Under the pieces are notes generated by a model, which was not told the origin of the DNA, did no database searches, and worked only from the letters and a program-made list of their open reading frames with translations. Positions 25,320 to 34,179 of a DNA stretch of 64,000 nt are shown in pieces. The translations under genes were made by a program, and so were the position numbers. The stretch comes from Streptomyces toxytricini (lineage in GTDB: Bacteria > Actinomycetota > Actinomycetes > Streptomycetales > Streptomycetaceae), in assembly GCF_014649915.1 (NCBI RefSeq), contig NZ_BMTY01000001.1, positions 154,644 through 218,643 of the forward strand, given 5' to 3'. Within the stretch, counting starts at the first letter, position 1. The number at the start of each line of letters is the position of its first letter.

Positions 25320-25361
25320 CGAGCCCGCCGCGGTGACCGGGAGGTCACCGCGGCGGGCTCG
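25320..25361. terminator. Strong hairpin after the FG-GAP protein gene
   Basis: A perfect stem of about 19 pairs with a 4-base loop lies 37 bases beyond the stop codon of the gene at 25398-27239. It is one of the most stable hairpins in the window and should end transcription of the three-gene secreted-protein operon. Confidence 0.8.
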
Positions 25362-25397
25362 TCGGCCGTGGGAGGGGCACGGCGGAGGGGGGACGGG

Positions 25398-27239
25398 TCA
25401 GCCGACGCTGCCGCTCCAGCGGCTCGCCGGGGGCTGCACCGAGGACCCGGTGCTCAGGAAGGAGAACAGGGTGTCGACGGGACGGCCGTCGGCGGCCGTG
25501 CCGGCGCCGTACAGGACGCCGATGTCGGCCTTCCCGTCGCCGTTGTAGTCGCCGGCCGTGAGCCGGCTCGCGGGCTGGCTGAAGCTGCCGGTGCTGGTCC
25601 AGGCCGCCTGCGGGGCGGCGAAGCCCGTGCCGTCGCCGGCGAAGGTGAACAGCGTGGTGGTGCGCTTGCCGTCGGCATTCGCGCCGCGGTCGTACAGGAC
25701 GGCGATGTCGTCCTTGCCGTCGCCGGTCAGGTCGCCGGAGGCCACCTTGGACGCGCCCCACGAGAACGAGCCGCCCGAGGTCCACGTGGTGCGGGCGGGA
25801 CCGAAGCCCGTGCCGGTGCTGTTCAGGGTGAACAGCAGCGTCTTGTTGACGCCCTGGTCGTCCGTGCCGCCGTCGTAGAGGACGCCGATGTCGGCCTTCT
25901 TGTCGCCGTTGTAGTCGCCGGTGGTGAGCTGGCTCGCGGCCCAGGTGAAGCTGCCCGGGCTGGTCCACACCGAGCGGGGCGCGTCGAAGCCGGTGCCGTT
26001 GCCGGCCAGCGTGAACAGGCTGGTGGTCGCCTTGCCGTCGGAGCCGGTGCCGCGGTCGTACAGGACGGCGACGTCGTCCTTGCCGTCGCCCGTGAAGTCG
26101 CCGGAGGCCACCTTGGACGCGCCCCACGAGAAGGATCCGCCGGAGGTCCACGTGTTGCGCGGCGGGGCGAAGGCCGAGCCGGTGCTGTCGAAGGTGTACA
26201 GGAGCGACTCGTTGTTGCCCTGGGCGTCCTTGCCGCCGTTGTAGAACACGGCGACGTCGTCCTTGCCGTCGCCGTTGTAGTCGCCGGCCGTCAGCTTGCT
26301 CGCCGCCCACGTGAACGCGCCGGACGAGGTCCACGACTTCACCGGGGCGCTGAAGCCCGAGCCGTTGCTGAACCAGGTGTACAGCGAGGAGCGGGCCTTG
26401 CCGTCCGCGCCGGTGCCGGCGTCGTAGAGGGCGGTGATGTCCTTCTTGCCGTCGCCGTTGAAATCGCCCGAGGCGACCTGCGCGTCACCGGGCAGAGCGA
26501 CGGTCTGCCGGATCCAGTCGCCGAGGCCGTCGGCGCGGACGGCGGTGGCGGCGTTGCGCTTCTCGGCCGGGTCGGTGCCGAGGCAGCCGGCCTGCCAGGA
26601 GCGGCTGCCGAGCCCCACGAGCTCACCGCTCGCGTTGACCACGGGGCCTCCGGTGTCACCCTTGCAGAGAGTGTCGCCGGGTTCCCCCCGGCCCTTGAGT
26701 ACGAGGGTGGTCGGGTCCACGGCGGTGGTGTCGAAGGAGCCGGTGTGCACCGTCCCGGGCACCCACGCCGTCTTCGTACGGCCGAAGCCGGCGGCCGTCA
26801 CGACGTCCCCCTGGGCGGCAGCGGCGACGGCCGGCTTCACCGGGGTCACGCCGGCGACCGGCTGGGCCAGCTTGGCGATGACCACGTCGCGGTCGGTGCG
26901 GGGCACCAGCAGCGTCACGTCCAGGGTGGTGCCGCCCAGGGTCGCGGTGGCCTTGTGCTTCGGCGTGCCCGCCGGGACGGGGGAGCCCGGCGTGTCGGCG
27001 AAGCAGCCGGCGCTGGTGAGCAGCCACTGCGCGGCGACCAGGGCCGCGGAACAGGCGCGGGTGGAGGCGCCCTCGCCGATGTCGAGGCGGGCGGTGTACG
27101 CGTACTGGCCGTCGGCCGCCGCGGCACCGGTGACGGCGGAGGCCGGCCCGGCCGCCAGGAAGCCGGCGACCGTGGCGGCGGCGGTGGCGACGGCGGCGCC
27201 GCCCGTCCATGCGGCTCTGCGCCGGAGGCTGTCTGACAT
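25398..27239 (-). CDS. Secreted trypsin-fold pseudoprotease with FG-GAP repeats
   Basis: This 613-residue exported protein has a signal peptide (about 1-36, basic start then Ala-rich helix), a trypsin-like domain (about 40-255) and six FG-GAP/VCBS-type repeats of about 60 residues each with GDYNGDGKDD-type calcium-binding loops (about 265-613). The three catalytic positions read LTSAGC (Gly78 where His is usual), RDVVIAKL (Asp118 kept) and GDTGGP (Thr196 where Ser is usual). It is therefore probably not an active classical serine protease. The ATG at 27239 has GGAG upstream. It is the third gene of an operon of exported proteins. Confidence 0.85.
   Translation of the reverse strand: MSDSLRRRAAWTGGAAVATAAATVAGFLAAGPASAVTGAAAADGQYAYTARLDIGEGASTRACSAALVAAQWLLTSAGCFADTPGSPVPAGTPKHKATATLGGTTLDVTLLVPRTDRDVVIAKLAQPVAGVTPVKPAVAAAAQGDVVTAAGFGRTKTAWVPGTVHTGSFDTTAVDPTTLVLKGRGEPGDTLCKGDTGGPVVNASGELVGLGSRSWQAGCLGTDPAEKRNAATAVRADGLGDWIRQTVALPGDAQVASGDFNGDGKKDITALYDAGTGADGKARSSLYTWFSNGSGFSAPVKSWTSSGAFTWAASKLTAGDYNGDGKDDVAVFYNGGKDAQGNNESLLYTFDSTGSAFAPPRNTWTSGGSFSWGASKVASGDFTGDGKDDVAVLYDRGTGSDGKATTSLFTLAGNGTGFDAPRSVWTSPGSFTWAASQLTTGDYNGDKKADIGVLYDGGTDDQGVNKTLLFTLNSTGTGFGPARTTWTSGGSFSWGASKVASGDLTGDGKDDIAVLYDRGANADGKRTTTLFTFAGDGTGFAAPQAAWTSTGSFSQPASRLTAGDYNGDGKADIGVLYGAGTAADGRPVDTLFSFLSTGSSVQPPASRWSGSVG
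25440..26480. repeat. Tandem repeats encoding six FG-GAP units
   Basis: About 180-base units are repeated six times, and alternate units are most alike. For example, the segment starting near 25742 is nearly repeated near 26105, 363 bases away. This suggests growth by duplication of a two-unit block. The repeats lie wholly inside the gene at 25398-27239. Confidence 0.7.
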
Positions 27240-27280
27240 GTGGTTCTCCGAAAAGTGGTGGTCGAAAGGGACGGGGCGGA

Positions 27281-27766
27281 TCACTCGGTAACCGAGATGT
27301 CGACGAGGACGTGGTCGCGGCGCTGCGGGTCCGCGGACTCGCCCACGCCCTTCCATTCGTTCGGGGCCACGGAGATGTTCTGCTCGCTGCCCTCGGCGGT
27401 CAGCGTGACCTCGGCCCGGTGCGCGGAATCACCCTTCATCCCGTAGACGGCGGGTATTTCCAGGCTGAGGTGTCCGGTCTTACCGGTGACCTTGAAGCAG
27501 ACGGTGCCCTTGGTCCGCGAGTACACCTCCATCAGCCCGGAGTTCGGCGCGCAGTCGGCCAGGGTGATGTTCCCGTCGCCGCGCTTGAGGGTGATTCCGC
27601 GCTCGGCCAGGATCCTGGCGGCGTCTGGATAGGCGAAGTCCTCGATGGCGTACGGGGGCTGGTCCCCGCCGGCGGGGGTTTCGCTGGCGTGGGTGGCGGT
27701 GACCGCGGCGGCGATGCACGCCAGGGCCGCGGCAGTGGTCGCGACGAGGCGCTTTCCGAGCTTCAT
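27281..27766 (-). CDS. Secreted hypothetical protein, 161 residues
   Basis: This protein has a clear signal peptide (MKLGKRLVATTAAALACIAA, cleavage near residue 27) and a mature part of about 130 residues, with two cysteines that could form a disulfide (in LADCAPNSG and TVCFKVTGK) and several beta-strand stretches. I do not recognise the family. It lies 49 bases after the ALF-repeat protein and 41 bases before the FG-GAP protein, all on one strand, so the three are probably made and exported together. Confidence 0.75.
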   Translation of the reverse strand: MKLGKRLVATTAAALACIAAAVTATHASETPAGGDQPPYAIEDFAYPDAARILAERGITLKRGDGNITLADCAPNSGLMEVYSRTKGTVCFKVTGKTGHLSLEIPAVYGMKGDSAHRAEVTLTAEGSEQNISVAPNEWKGVGESADPQRRDHVLVDISVTE

Positions 27767-27815
27767 TTCGTCAATTCCCTTTCAATCGGACGCATGGCGG
27801 TACGCGCGGAGCGGA

Positions 27816-30800
27816 CTACCATTCCTTCCAGCCGATGGTGATGAGCAGGATCTCGACCCCCTCGGCGACCTTTTCGCCGACGTGTTTGGCCACGCCGGTC
27901 CTTTCGAGGAGGCGTGACTGCCCGGCAAAGGCGGCTCCGCCGAGTACGAACATGCCGAGGGCGCTGTAGAACTCGGCGCTGTCCCAGCCGTACGCGCTTC
28001 CCGCGAAGTAGGTGCTCGCCCCCTTGAGGACCACGGAGACGCCGTTGAGCCAGAGGGCCGCCGTTGCCAGGGGGAGCGAGACCGGGGCGGCCGGGCCCGC
28101 GAGTCCGGCCGCGAGGCCGAGCCCCAGCGCAGCGGTGCCGGTGATCGTGCTCCAGTGCTTGGTGACCTTCGCCCAGTCCTTGTCGCTGGCGATGTCCCCG
28201 GGCCACAGCCCCCAGTCCACGTACCAGGGCTTGTCCTGTTCGGCACTCTGGGCGGGGTGGGTGCCTGCCGCCTCGTACTGCTTCGCCCGCTCGGCCGCCG
28301 CCTTCGCGGCGGCTGTGTCCTCGGCCCTCCGCGCTACGGTCGCCAAACGGAGCGCCTCGCTGGCCGCGTCGGCGGCGGCCTTCGCGTCCCGGCCGGCCTG
28401 GGCGGCGGAGGCGCTCGCCGACGTGGCGGACGCCTGCGCGTTCGCCGCTTGTGCGACCGCCTGCCGTGCCGAGGCCATCGCCTGCCGCATCGAGTAGTTC
28501 GCGGACCGGGCCGCGCCCTGCGCCACGGAGGCCGCCTGCTTGGCGGTGGCCGCGGACCGGGCCGCCGAGGCGGCCGAGGCGTCGGCGGCATCGGCGTTCT
28601 TCTTCGCCTCCTGGGCGGAGTCGGCGGCGGCCGTCGCGGACGCCTGGGCCTTCGCCGCCCACTCGACCGCCTCCGCGGCCGCCTTGCGGGCCTCCGCCGC
28701 CGCCTTGGACGCGAGGGCGGCGTCCTGCATGGCCTTCGCCGCGACCTTCGCGGCCTGGGCGATGGCCGCCCGCACCGCGGACACGTGGGCGGCGTGGTCC
28801 TGGTCCAGCTGCGCCAGGTAGAACTGGTCCCGGACGACGAACTGCCGCCGCATCTCGGCGGGGCCCTCCAGCACGATCTGTGCGGCCGCCCGCGTGAAGA
28901 GGCCGCCGGCCGACAGGAGGCCGAACACCGCGACGTGGTCGTCCTCCTTCACCGCCTGCACCAGCTCGACGGTGAGGAAGCGGTGCAGGGCCGCGGCCCT
29001 GCCGTCGCTCAGCGCTGCCTCCGCCTTCGCCTTCACCGCCCTGCCGGGGTTCTCGGCCAGGATCCGGAACACCGCGGCGCGGTTCTCCGTCGCGGCCGCT
29101 TCGACGACGCCCACGGTGAGGAAGTTGCGGACGGCGTTCGGGTCGTCATCGGCCAGGGCCCGGTGGGCGGCCTCGGCGACGGCGGCCGATGCCGATGCGG
29201 CGATCGACAGCACGGTCTCCCGGTCGTCCTGTCGTTCGGCGATGAGGCGGTCGGCCTCGATCCAGTTGGCCACGTCGTGGTCGGAGCCCGCGAGGGCGAA
29301 CTCGGCGGCCTGCTGGGTCCAGGTGCCCGTCGAGTCCAGCAGCATGACGGCGGCCTTCCGGCCGGCGGCGACGGCCGCGGCCGTGTCTCCCGCCTGCAAG
29401 GACTTCGCGGCGGCGGCGAGCAGGTCCTTGACGGCGGAGGCGGTCCTGTCCGCCTGCGTGCGCTCCCGCAGGACGCGGTCGATGTCGTCGGTCTCGGCCT
29501 GTGCCCTGGTTCGGGCGGCTTCGGCCGCCCATTCGGCCTCCTCGGCGATACGGGCGGCCTCCGCCGTCCGCGCCGCCTGCTCGACGGCCTGCGCCTGCTT
29601 GACCGCGCTGCCGGCGGCGGTGGCCGCCGCCAGCGCCGCCTCGGCATGGGCGGTGGAGCGCTTGGCGTACTCGATGGCCTTGCCCGCGTTCGCCGCGGCC
29701 TCCTCCGCCGCCGCGGCCGCCTGCTCCGCGTGGGCCGCAGCGCTGTTGGCGGCGTCGCGCGCCACACCGGCGGCTGCGGCGGCCTTCTGCGCCAGTCCCT
29801 GCGCCGTGCCGGCGGCGCGGGTGGCGCGCCTGGCGGCGGCATCTGCCTCGGCCGCCGCCGCCTGTGCCTCGGCGGCCTGGGACTTGGCGACGCCGGAAGC
29901 GGAGGAGGCGGCCCTCGCCGCCGATGCGGCGGCGGCCGCAGAGCTCCGGGCGGCGGTCGCGGCGTCCGCGCCCACCTCGACCGCCTTGCCCGCGGCCGCG
30001 GCAGCCCGTTCGGCGAGCTCGGCCGTGGTACGCGCCAAGCCGGCGGCTTCGCGTGCGGCCTGGGCGGCCTGGCGGGCAGCCGACGCCTTGCCGGCGTCCC
30101 TCGAAGCGTCGATGGCGGCGTTGTAGGCGCGGGCGGCGGCATGCCCCGCGGCAGCGGCGGCACCCGCCGCCGCCTGTGCGGCGTGCGCAGCCCGGTTCGA
30201 TGCGGACTGGGCGCTACGGGACGCGGCGATCGCCGTGTTGGCGGCGCTCGCGGCACCCCGTGCGGCCCTGGCGGCGTCGTTCGCCGCCGCCGCCGACCTC
30301 TTCACGTCGTTCTGGGCGGCCGCCGCCTCCTCCGCCGCCTTCAGCGCGGCCAGTTCCGCCTTGTGCGCGGCCTCCTTGGCGCGGGTCGAGGCGGCGACCG
30401 CCTGTTCCGTGTGCAGCTTCGCCCGGTTGCCCTCCCGGACCACGACCTTGACCAGTTGGCCGATGGTCGCGGACTCCTCGTCGCGGGTGCGCGCGATGTG
30501 CTGGCCGGAGATGAGGAACTGGTGGACCGCACGCGGCGACCCGTCGCTCAGCGCGCGCTCCGCGTACTTCCTCACCTCGGGCGTGGCGGTGGTGAGGATG
30601 GCGAAGACCTCGGCCTTCTCGTCCTCGTACTGCGCGGTGTGCCGGGTCTCCTCCAGGAACTTCCGCAAGGCCGCGTAGGTGCCCGCTTCCAGCGCCTTGG
30701 CCGCCTCCCGCTTGACCGCGGTGCCGCCGTTGTCCATGACGGTGAACACCGCCGCGCGCAGGTCCGTCTGCAGGGCCTGACGGTGGCCGTCCCGAAGGTA

Positions 30801-31193
30801 GGCGGCGATCGCCGCGTCCCCCGCGGTCAGGGCAGCACCGGCCGACTCGCGCACCGACTTGTCCGCGTACGGCAGAGCACTGAAGAGGGCGAACCGCGCG
30901 TCGTGCGCCTTCGCGACGGGCAGCTCCGTCGTGAGGAACGCGGAGACGGCCGACGGCGCGCCGGCGAGAGCGGCGGCGGCGGCCTCGCGGACCGACCGGC
31001 CTCCCGTCTTGTACGCCCAGACCGCCCTGCCCCGGTCGGTGGCGGGCAGGCCGCTGTCGGCGGCCGGGTCGCCGTCGGCCGCGCGGGCCGGGCCGGCGGC
31101 CAGGGTGAGGACGGAGGGCAGCGCGGGAACGGCGGCCACCCCGGCGACTGTGGTGAGCATGCGGCGCCTGCTCCAGAACGACGGCGACGTCAC
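27816..31193 (-). CDS. Exported ALF-repeat, Ala-rich coiled-coil protein with hydrophobic C-terminus
   Basis: This 1125-residue protein starts at a GTG. The N-terminus has a twin-arginine motif in SRRRMLTTVAG followed by a hydrophobic helix and a probable cleavage site near PARAADG. Two blocks of ALF-type repeats follow, short helical units with EAAAAAL..G..A...FL, at about 40-240 and 640-800. Each is followed by a very Ala-rich coiled coil (about 250-600 and 800-970). The C-terminal ~130 residues begin PWYVDWGLWPGDI and hold one or two long hydrophobic helices. ALF repeats have been described in actinobacterial secreted and polymorphic-toxin-like proteins, so the C-terminus may be a membrane-acting tip. 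That is inference. Confidence 0.75.
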   Translation of the reverse strand: MTSPSFWSRRRMLTTVAGVAAVPALPSVLTLAAGPARAADGDPAADSGLPATDRGRAVWAYKTGGRSVREAAAAALAGAPSAVSAFLTTELPVAKAHDARFALFSALPYADKSVRESAGAALTAGDAAIAAYLRDGHRQALQTDLRAAVFTVMDNGGTAVKREAAKALEAGTYAALRKFLEETRHTAQYEDEKAEVFAILTTATPEVRKYAERALSDGSPRAVHQFLISGQHIARTRDEESATIGQLVKVVVREGNRAKLHTEQAVAASTRAKEAAHKAELAALKAAEEAAAAQNDVKRSAAAANDAARAARGAASAANTAIAASRSAQSASNRAAHAAQAAAGAAAAAGHAAARAYNAAIDASRDAGKASAARQAAQAAREAAGLARTTAELAERAAAAAGKAVEVGADAATAARSSAAAAASAARAASSASGVAKSQAAEAQAAAAEADAAARRATRAAGTAQGLAQKAAAAAGVARDAANSAAAHAEQAAAAAEEAAANAGKAIEYAKRSTAHAEAALAAATAAGSAVKQAQAVEQAARTAEAARIAEEAEWAAEAARTRAQAETDDIDRVLRERTQADRTASAVKDLLAAAAKSLQAGDTAAAVAAGRKAAVMLLDSTGTWTQQAAEFALAGSDHDVANWIEADRLIAERQDDRETVLSIAASASAAVAEAAHRALADDDPNAVRNFLTVGVVEAAATENRAAVFRILAENPGRAVKAKAEAALSDGRAAALHRFLTVELVQAVKEDDHVAVFGLLSAGGLFTRAAAQIVLEGPAEMRRQFVVRDQFYLAQLDQDHAAHVSAVRAAIAQAAKVAAKAMQDAALASKAAAEARKAAAEAVEWAAKAQASATAAADSAQEAKKNADAADASAASAARSAATAKQAASVAQGAARSANYSMRQAMASARQAVAQAANAQASATSASASAAQAGRDAKAAADAASEALRLATVARRAEDTAAAKAAAERAKQYEAAGTHPAQSAEQDKPWYVDWGLWPGDIASDKDWAKVTKHWSTITGTAALGLGLAAGLAGPAAPVSLPLATAALWLNGVSVVLKGASTYFAGSAYGWDSAEFYSALGMFVLGGAAFAGQSRLLERTGVAKHVGEKVAEGVEILLITIGWKEW

Positions 31194-31563
31194 GTGGGCA
31201 TTCCCCCTAGGGCATCCGAGACGGGCCCGGCGGGCCCGTCGTCCGGGAAGTGAGACGGTCCGTTCGCCGAGCGGGCACCCCATGCCCCTCGCCTACGGAC
31301 GGACGGCACCGGCGGGCGTGCCCGGAAGGCTCCGACCGCCGGCTCGCTGCCGTGATCGCGATCAACGTAGGCGCGGCCCGCCGGCGGGGCAGAGGCCCAC
31401 ACGCGCCACGACGGGGACCTCACGCGCCACCCGCCGGCGCCGACCGCGCCGGCCCGCCCCCTTATGCCCCGCGGCCTCCCGTATGCCCCGCGGAAGGCCG
31501 GCCGGTGCCCCGACGGCGTTTGTTCGACAGGCAGTTCGGGCCGGATGTAGCCTCCGCTGTCCT
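31194..31563. other. Divergent promoter region between ALF operon and AraC regulator
   Basis: This stretch of about 370 bases contains no gene. It holds the perfect palindrome TGATCGCGATCA (31353-31364) and two 12-base direct repeats close to the AraC gene (see the separate entry). Confidence 0.4.
31463..31493. promoter_or_regulatory. Two direct repeats TATGCCCCGCGG, candidate AraC-type sites
   Basis: The 12-base sequence occurs exactly at 31463-31474 and 31482-31493, a 19-base period, about 70 bases before the AraC-family gene. Direct repeats about two helical turns apart are typical of AraC-family binding sites, so self-regulation is likely but unproven. Confidence 0.5.
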
Positions 31564-32601
31564 ATGAACGCCTCCGCCATCGACGGCACGGTCTCGGCCC
31601 ACCTCGCCCGCTCCCTCGTCGGCGCCCTGGCCTCCGCGGGCCGGGGCGGGCCCGCCCGCCGGCCCGACCTCGCCGGCGACGTCCTGGGCAACGACCTGGC
31701 CAGGGTCTCGACCCCGTCGCTCATCTCCGTCTGGGAGGACCTGGTCCTCACGGACCCCCGCACGCTCATCGGCCCGCTGATCCTCCAGAAGACCCCCATC
31801 GGCGCCTTCGGCGTCTGGGACTACCTGGTCACCACCGGGCCCACCCTGCGTGAATCGCTCACCGGCGCCGTCGACCTCATCGCCGCCATCGGCGACCCGG
31901 CCGCCGAGAAGCTGCTCGTCGAGGAAGACGGGCACCACTTCACCGTCCGCCACGCCACCGGCACCTGGGGACCCGACGTGGTGCAGGCGGTCGACCTCTT
32001 CGCGCTCTCCCTCTTCCTGACCCGGGCCCGCCACGCCAGCGGCCGAGACATCGCCCCGGCCCACGTCACCATCACCCACCGCCCGCCGGCGCAGGCCCGG
32101 CAGCTGGCCCGGCTGTTCGGCACGGACCGCATCCACTTCGACGCCCCGTACAACTCGATCTCGTTCCGGGAGGACGACTTACGGGCCCCGCTGCCCGCCG
32201 CCCAGCCGGGCCTGGACCGGCTCCTCGCCCGCCACGCCGAACGCGTCCTGGCCGAGTCCCGTCCCGTCCCCCTGCCGTGGCTCGACCGCTTCCGCACGGT
32301 CCTGGCCGCGGCCTTCCGGGAAGACGCCCTCAGCCTGGCGGCCGTCGCCCACCGCCTGGCGATGAGCCCCCGCACGCTTCAGCGGCGGCTCGCCGAAAAC
32401 GGCACGACGTGGCGTGGGCAGGTCGAGGCCGTGCGGCAGAAACAGGCCCTGGAACTGCTGCGCACGACCGGCCTGCCCCTGCGGTCGATCGCGGACCGGG
32501 TCGGGTACGCCGACGTACGGGCCCTGCGGAGGGCGGTGCGCCGCTGGGAGGGCAGCTCCCCGCGGGAGGTCCGCGGCGCCGCGGACCCGGCAGCGGGCTG
32601 A
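31564..32601 (+). CDS. AraC-family transcriptional regulator
   Basis: This 345-residue protein has an N-terminal ligand-binding region of the Arabinose_bd type (about 20-210, with the motif GPLILQKTPIGAFGVWDYL) and a C-terminal AraC DNA-binding domain with two helix-turn-helix units (about 245-335: LSLAAVAHRLAMSPRTLQRR, then LLRTTGLPLRSIADRVGY). The length is normal for this subgroup. The ATG at 31564 lies just after a TAGCCT -10-like hexamer. Targets are unknown; it is divergent from the ALF operon and upstream of the PAP2 gene. Confidence 0.85.
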   Translation: MNASAIDGTVSAHLARSLVGALASAGRGGPARRPDLAGDVLGNDLARVSTPSLISVWEDLVLTDPRTLIGPLILQKTPIGAFGVWDYLVTTGPTLRESLTGAVDLIAAIGDPAAEKLLVEEDGHHFTVRHATGTWGPDVVQAVDLFALSLFLTRARHASGRDIAPAHVTITHRPPAQARQLARLFGTDRIHFDAPYNSISFREDDLRAPLPAAQPGLDRLLARHAERVLAESRPVPLPWLDRFRTVLAAAFREDALSLAAVAHRLAMSPRTLQRRLAENGTTWRGQVEAVRQKQALELLRTTGLPLRSIADRVGYADVRALRRAVRRWEGSSPREVRGAADPAAG

Positions 32602-32756
32602 ACCACCGCCGCTGCGCGGCCGCAGTTCGGAGGCCGGCTTCTCACTTGCGGTGGAGGCGGGCCTTCCCGTGTTCCGGTCCCCTGGGGCCGCCCCTCGGAC
32701 CGCTAGCATGTTCGGACTGTCCACGAGCACGTCGCAACATGAACATCGGCTGACAA

Positions 32757-34130
32757 TTGATATCCACGGTTTCGCGAGCGTTTTCCCGCGCAGACGGCGC
32801 AGTCCGATCCGCTGTACGGGGCCGGCCCCGGGTCCTGCTCTGGGCCGCCGTGGGTGCGGTCGCCCTGGTGTTCCTCGTCGCGCTCGAATTCGCCGCGCGC
32901 CGGTACGGCCAGGCCGGGCCGTTCACCGCCCAGGCCCGGGAGGTGCTCTTCGCCCCCCGGTCGGGCACGGTGCTGTACGCCGCGATGGCGCTGATGATGG
33001 TCGTGCTGACCTGGCGGCAGCGGTTCGCCGCCGTCGGCGCCGCGATCGCGATCGACCTCGCCCTGTGGCTCGTGCGGGCGCAGCTCGGCGCCGAGCAGAT
33101 GGCCGGCAGCGGCGCCCTGTGGGTGACCCTCGGCTTCGCCGTGATCGCCGTCACCCGCCGCACCGGTCGCGAGCGGATGCTGCTGCTGAAGGGCGTCGGC
33201 CTCGCGCTGCTGCTGGTGGCGGGCCGCAAGACCGGCTACACCTGGCTGCTGCTCACCTCGGAGACGCGGCCCATGGTCCTCGACCAGTACGTCGCCGCCG
33301 CCGACCACGCCTTCGGCAACCCCTCCTGGGTGGCCGGCCGGATCGTGGAGGCCACCGGCGCGGCCGGCGCACACGTCCTCGACTGGGTGTACGTCCAGCT
33401 GGCCGTGGCCGCCGTCGCGGTCGCCCTGTACCAGCTGCGCAACGTCGCCGCCGAGCGCCGCTTCCCCCGCCACCACCTGGTGCGCAGCTTCCTCGTCATC
33501 GGGCTGCTCGGGCCGGGCATCTACATGGTGTACCCGGTCGTCGGGCCGATCTTCGCGTACGGCGCCGACGGCGGGCAGTGGGCCCTCGCGGACCTGTGGC
33601 CGAACACGCCCCCGCCGGTCGGGGTCCCGCAGCCGATGCCCTTCGACGGGTTCACCCCGCGCAACTGCATGCCCAGCCTGCACACGGCCTGGGCCACGGC
33701 CATCTTCATCCACTCGCGCAGGGCCCCGCGGGCCCTGCGCTACGCAGGAACGTTTTGGCTGATCGCGACCCTCGGCGCCACGCTCGGCTTCGGCTACCAC
33801 TACGGCGCGGACATCATCGCCGGCGTCGTGTTCACGGTCACGATCGAGACGGCACTGCGCGCCTACGACCGCGGCCGGGACCCGCAGGGCATCCGCCTCG
33901 CCGTGTACGGCACCGCGGTGTTCGCCGCGCTGCTCGCCTCGTACCGCTTCCTGTCGGTGGAGATGGCCGCGCTGCCGTGGCTGTTCGGGCCGCTGCTCGT
34001 GCTGGCGGCCGGCTCCGTGGTCTACGGGTACGTCCGCACCACCCGGCGCTGGGAGCGGCAGGACGCCCCGGTGCACCTGCCGGCACCGCGCCGCGAGGCG
34101 CTGCCCGAGCCGCAGCCCGAACCGGTCTGA
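32757..34130 (+). CDS. PAP2-superfamily integral membrane phosphatase
   Basis: This protein of about 457 residues has nine to eleven membrane segments. The second half holds the PAP2/IPC-synthase-type signature: PSLHTAWATAIFIHS and GFGYHYGADIIAG, whose histidines and Asp would form the phosphatase site on the outer face of the membrane. Such proteins dephosphorylate lipid phosphates or move head groups. The start is uncertain: the only early codon after the in-frame stop at 32751 is a TTG at 32757, with no clear ribosome-binding site. It converges on the kinase gene, with a shared terminator. Confidence 0.8.
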   Translation: MISTVSRAFSRADGAVRSAVRGRPRVLLWAAVGAVALVFLVALEFAARRYGQAGPFTAQAREVLFAPRSGTVLYAAMALMMVVLTWRQRFAAVGAAIAIDLALWLVRAQLGAEQMAGSGALWVTLGFAVIAVTRRTGRERMLLLKGVGLALLLVAGRKTGYTWLLLTSETRPMVLDQYVAAADHAFGNPSWVAGRIVEATGAAGAHVLDWVYVQLAVAAVAVALYQLRNVAAERRFPRHHLVRSFLVIGLLGPGIYMVYPVVGPIFAYGADGGQWALADLWPNTPPPVGVPQPMPFDGFTPRNCMPSLHTAWATAIFIHSRRAPRALRYAGTFWLIATLGATLGFGYHYGADIIAGVVFTVTIETALRAYDRGRDPQGIRLAVYGTAVFAALLASYRFLSVEMAALPWLFGPLLVLAAGSVVYGYVRTTRRWERQDAPVHLPAPRREALPEPQPEPV

Positions 34131-34139
34131 TCACCAGCG

Positions 34140-34165
34140 CGGCCGCCGGGGGAGCCCGGCGGCCG
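34140..34165. terminator. Bidirectional terminator between PAP2 and kinase genes
   Basis: A perfect 11-pair stem with loop GGAG lies between two convergent stop codons (34130 and 34180). It is well placed to stop both transcripts. Confidence 0.7.
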
Positions 34166-34179
34166 GGCCGCCCGGCGGC

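Noticed and set aside
28155-31253. Very long open frame on the plus strand opposite the ALF-repeat gene
   Set aside because: It is the antisense shadow of an extremely Ala/GC-rich gene; the product is low-complexity Arg/Gly and shows no family features.
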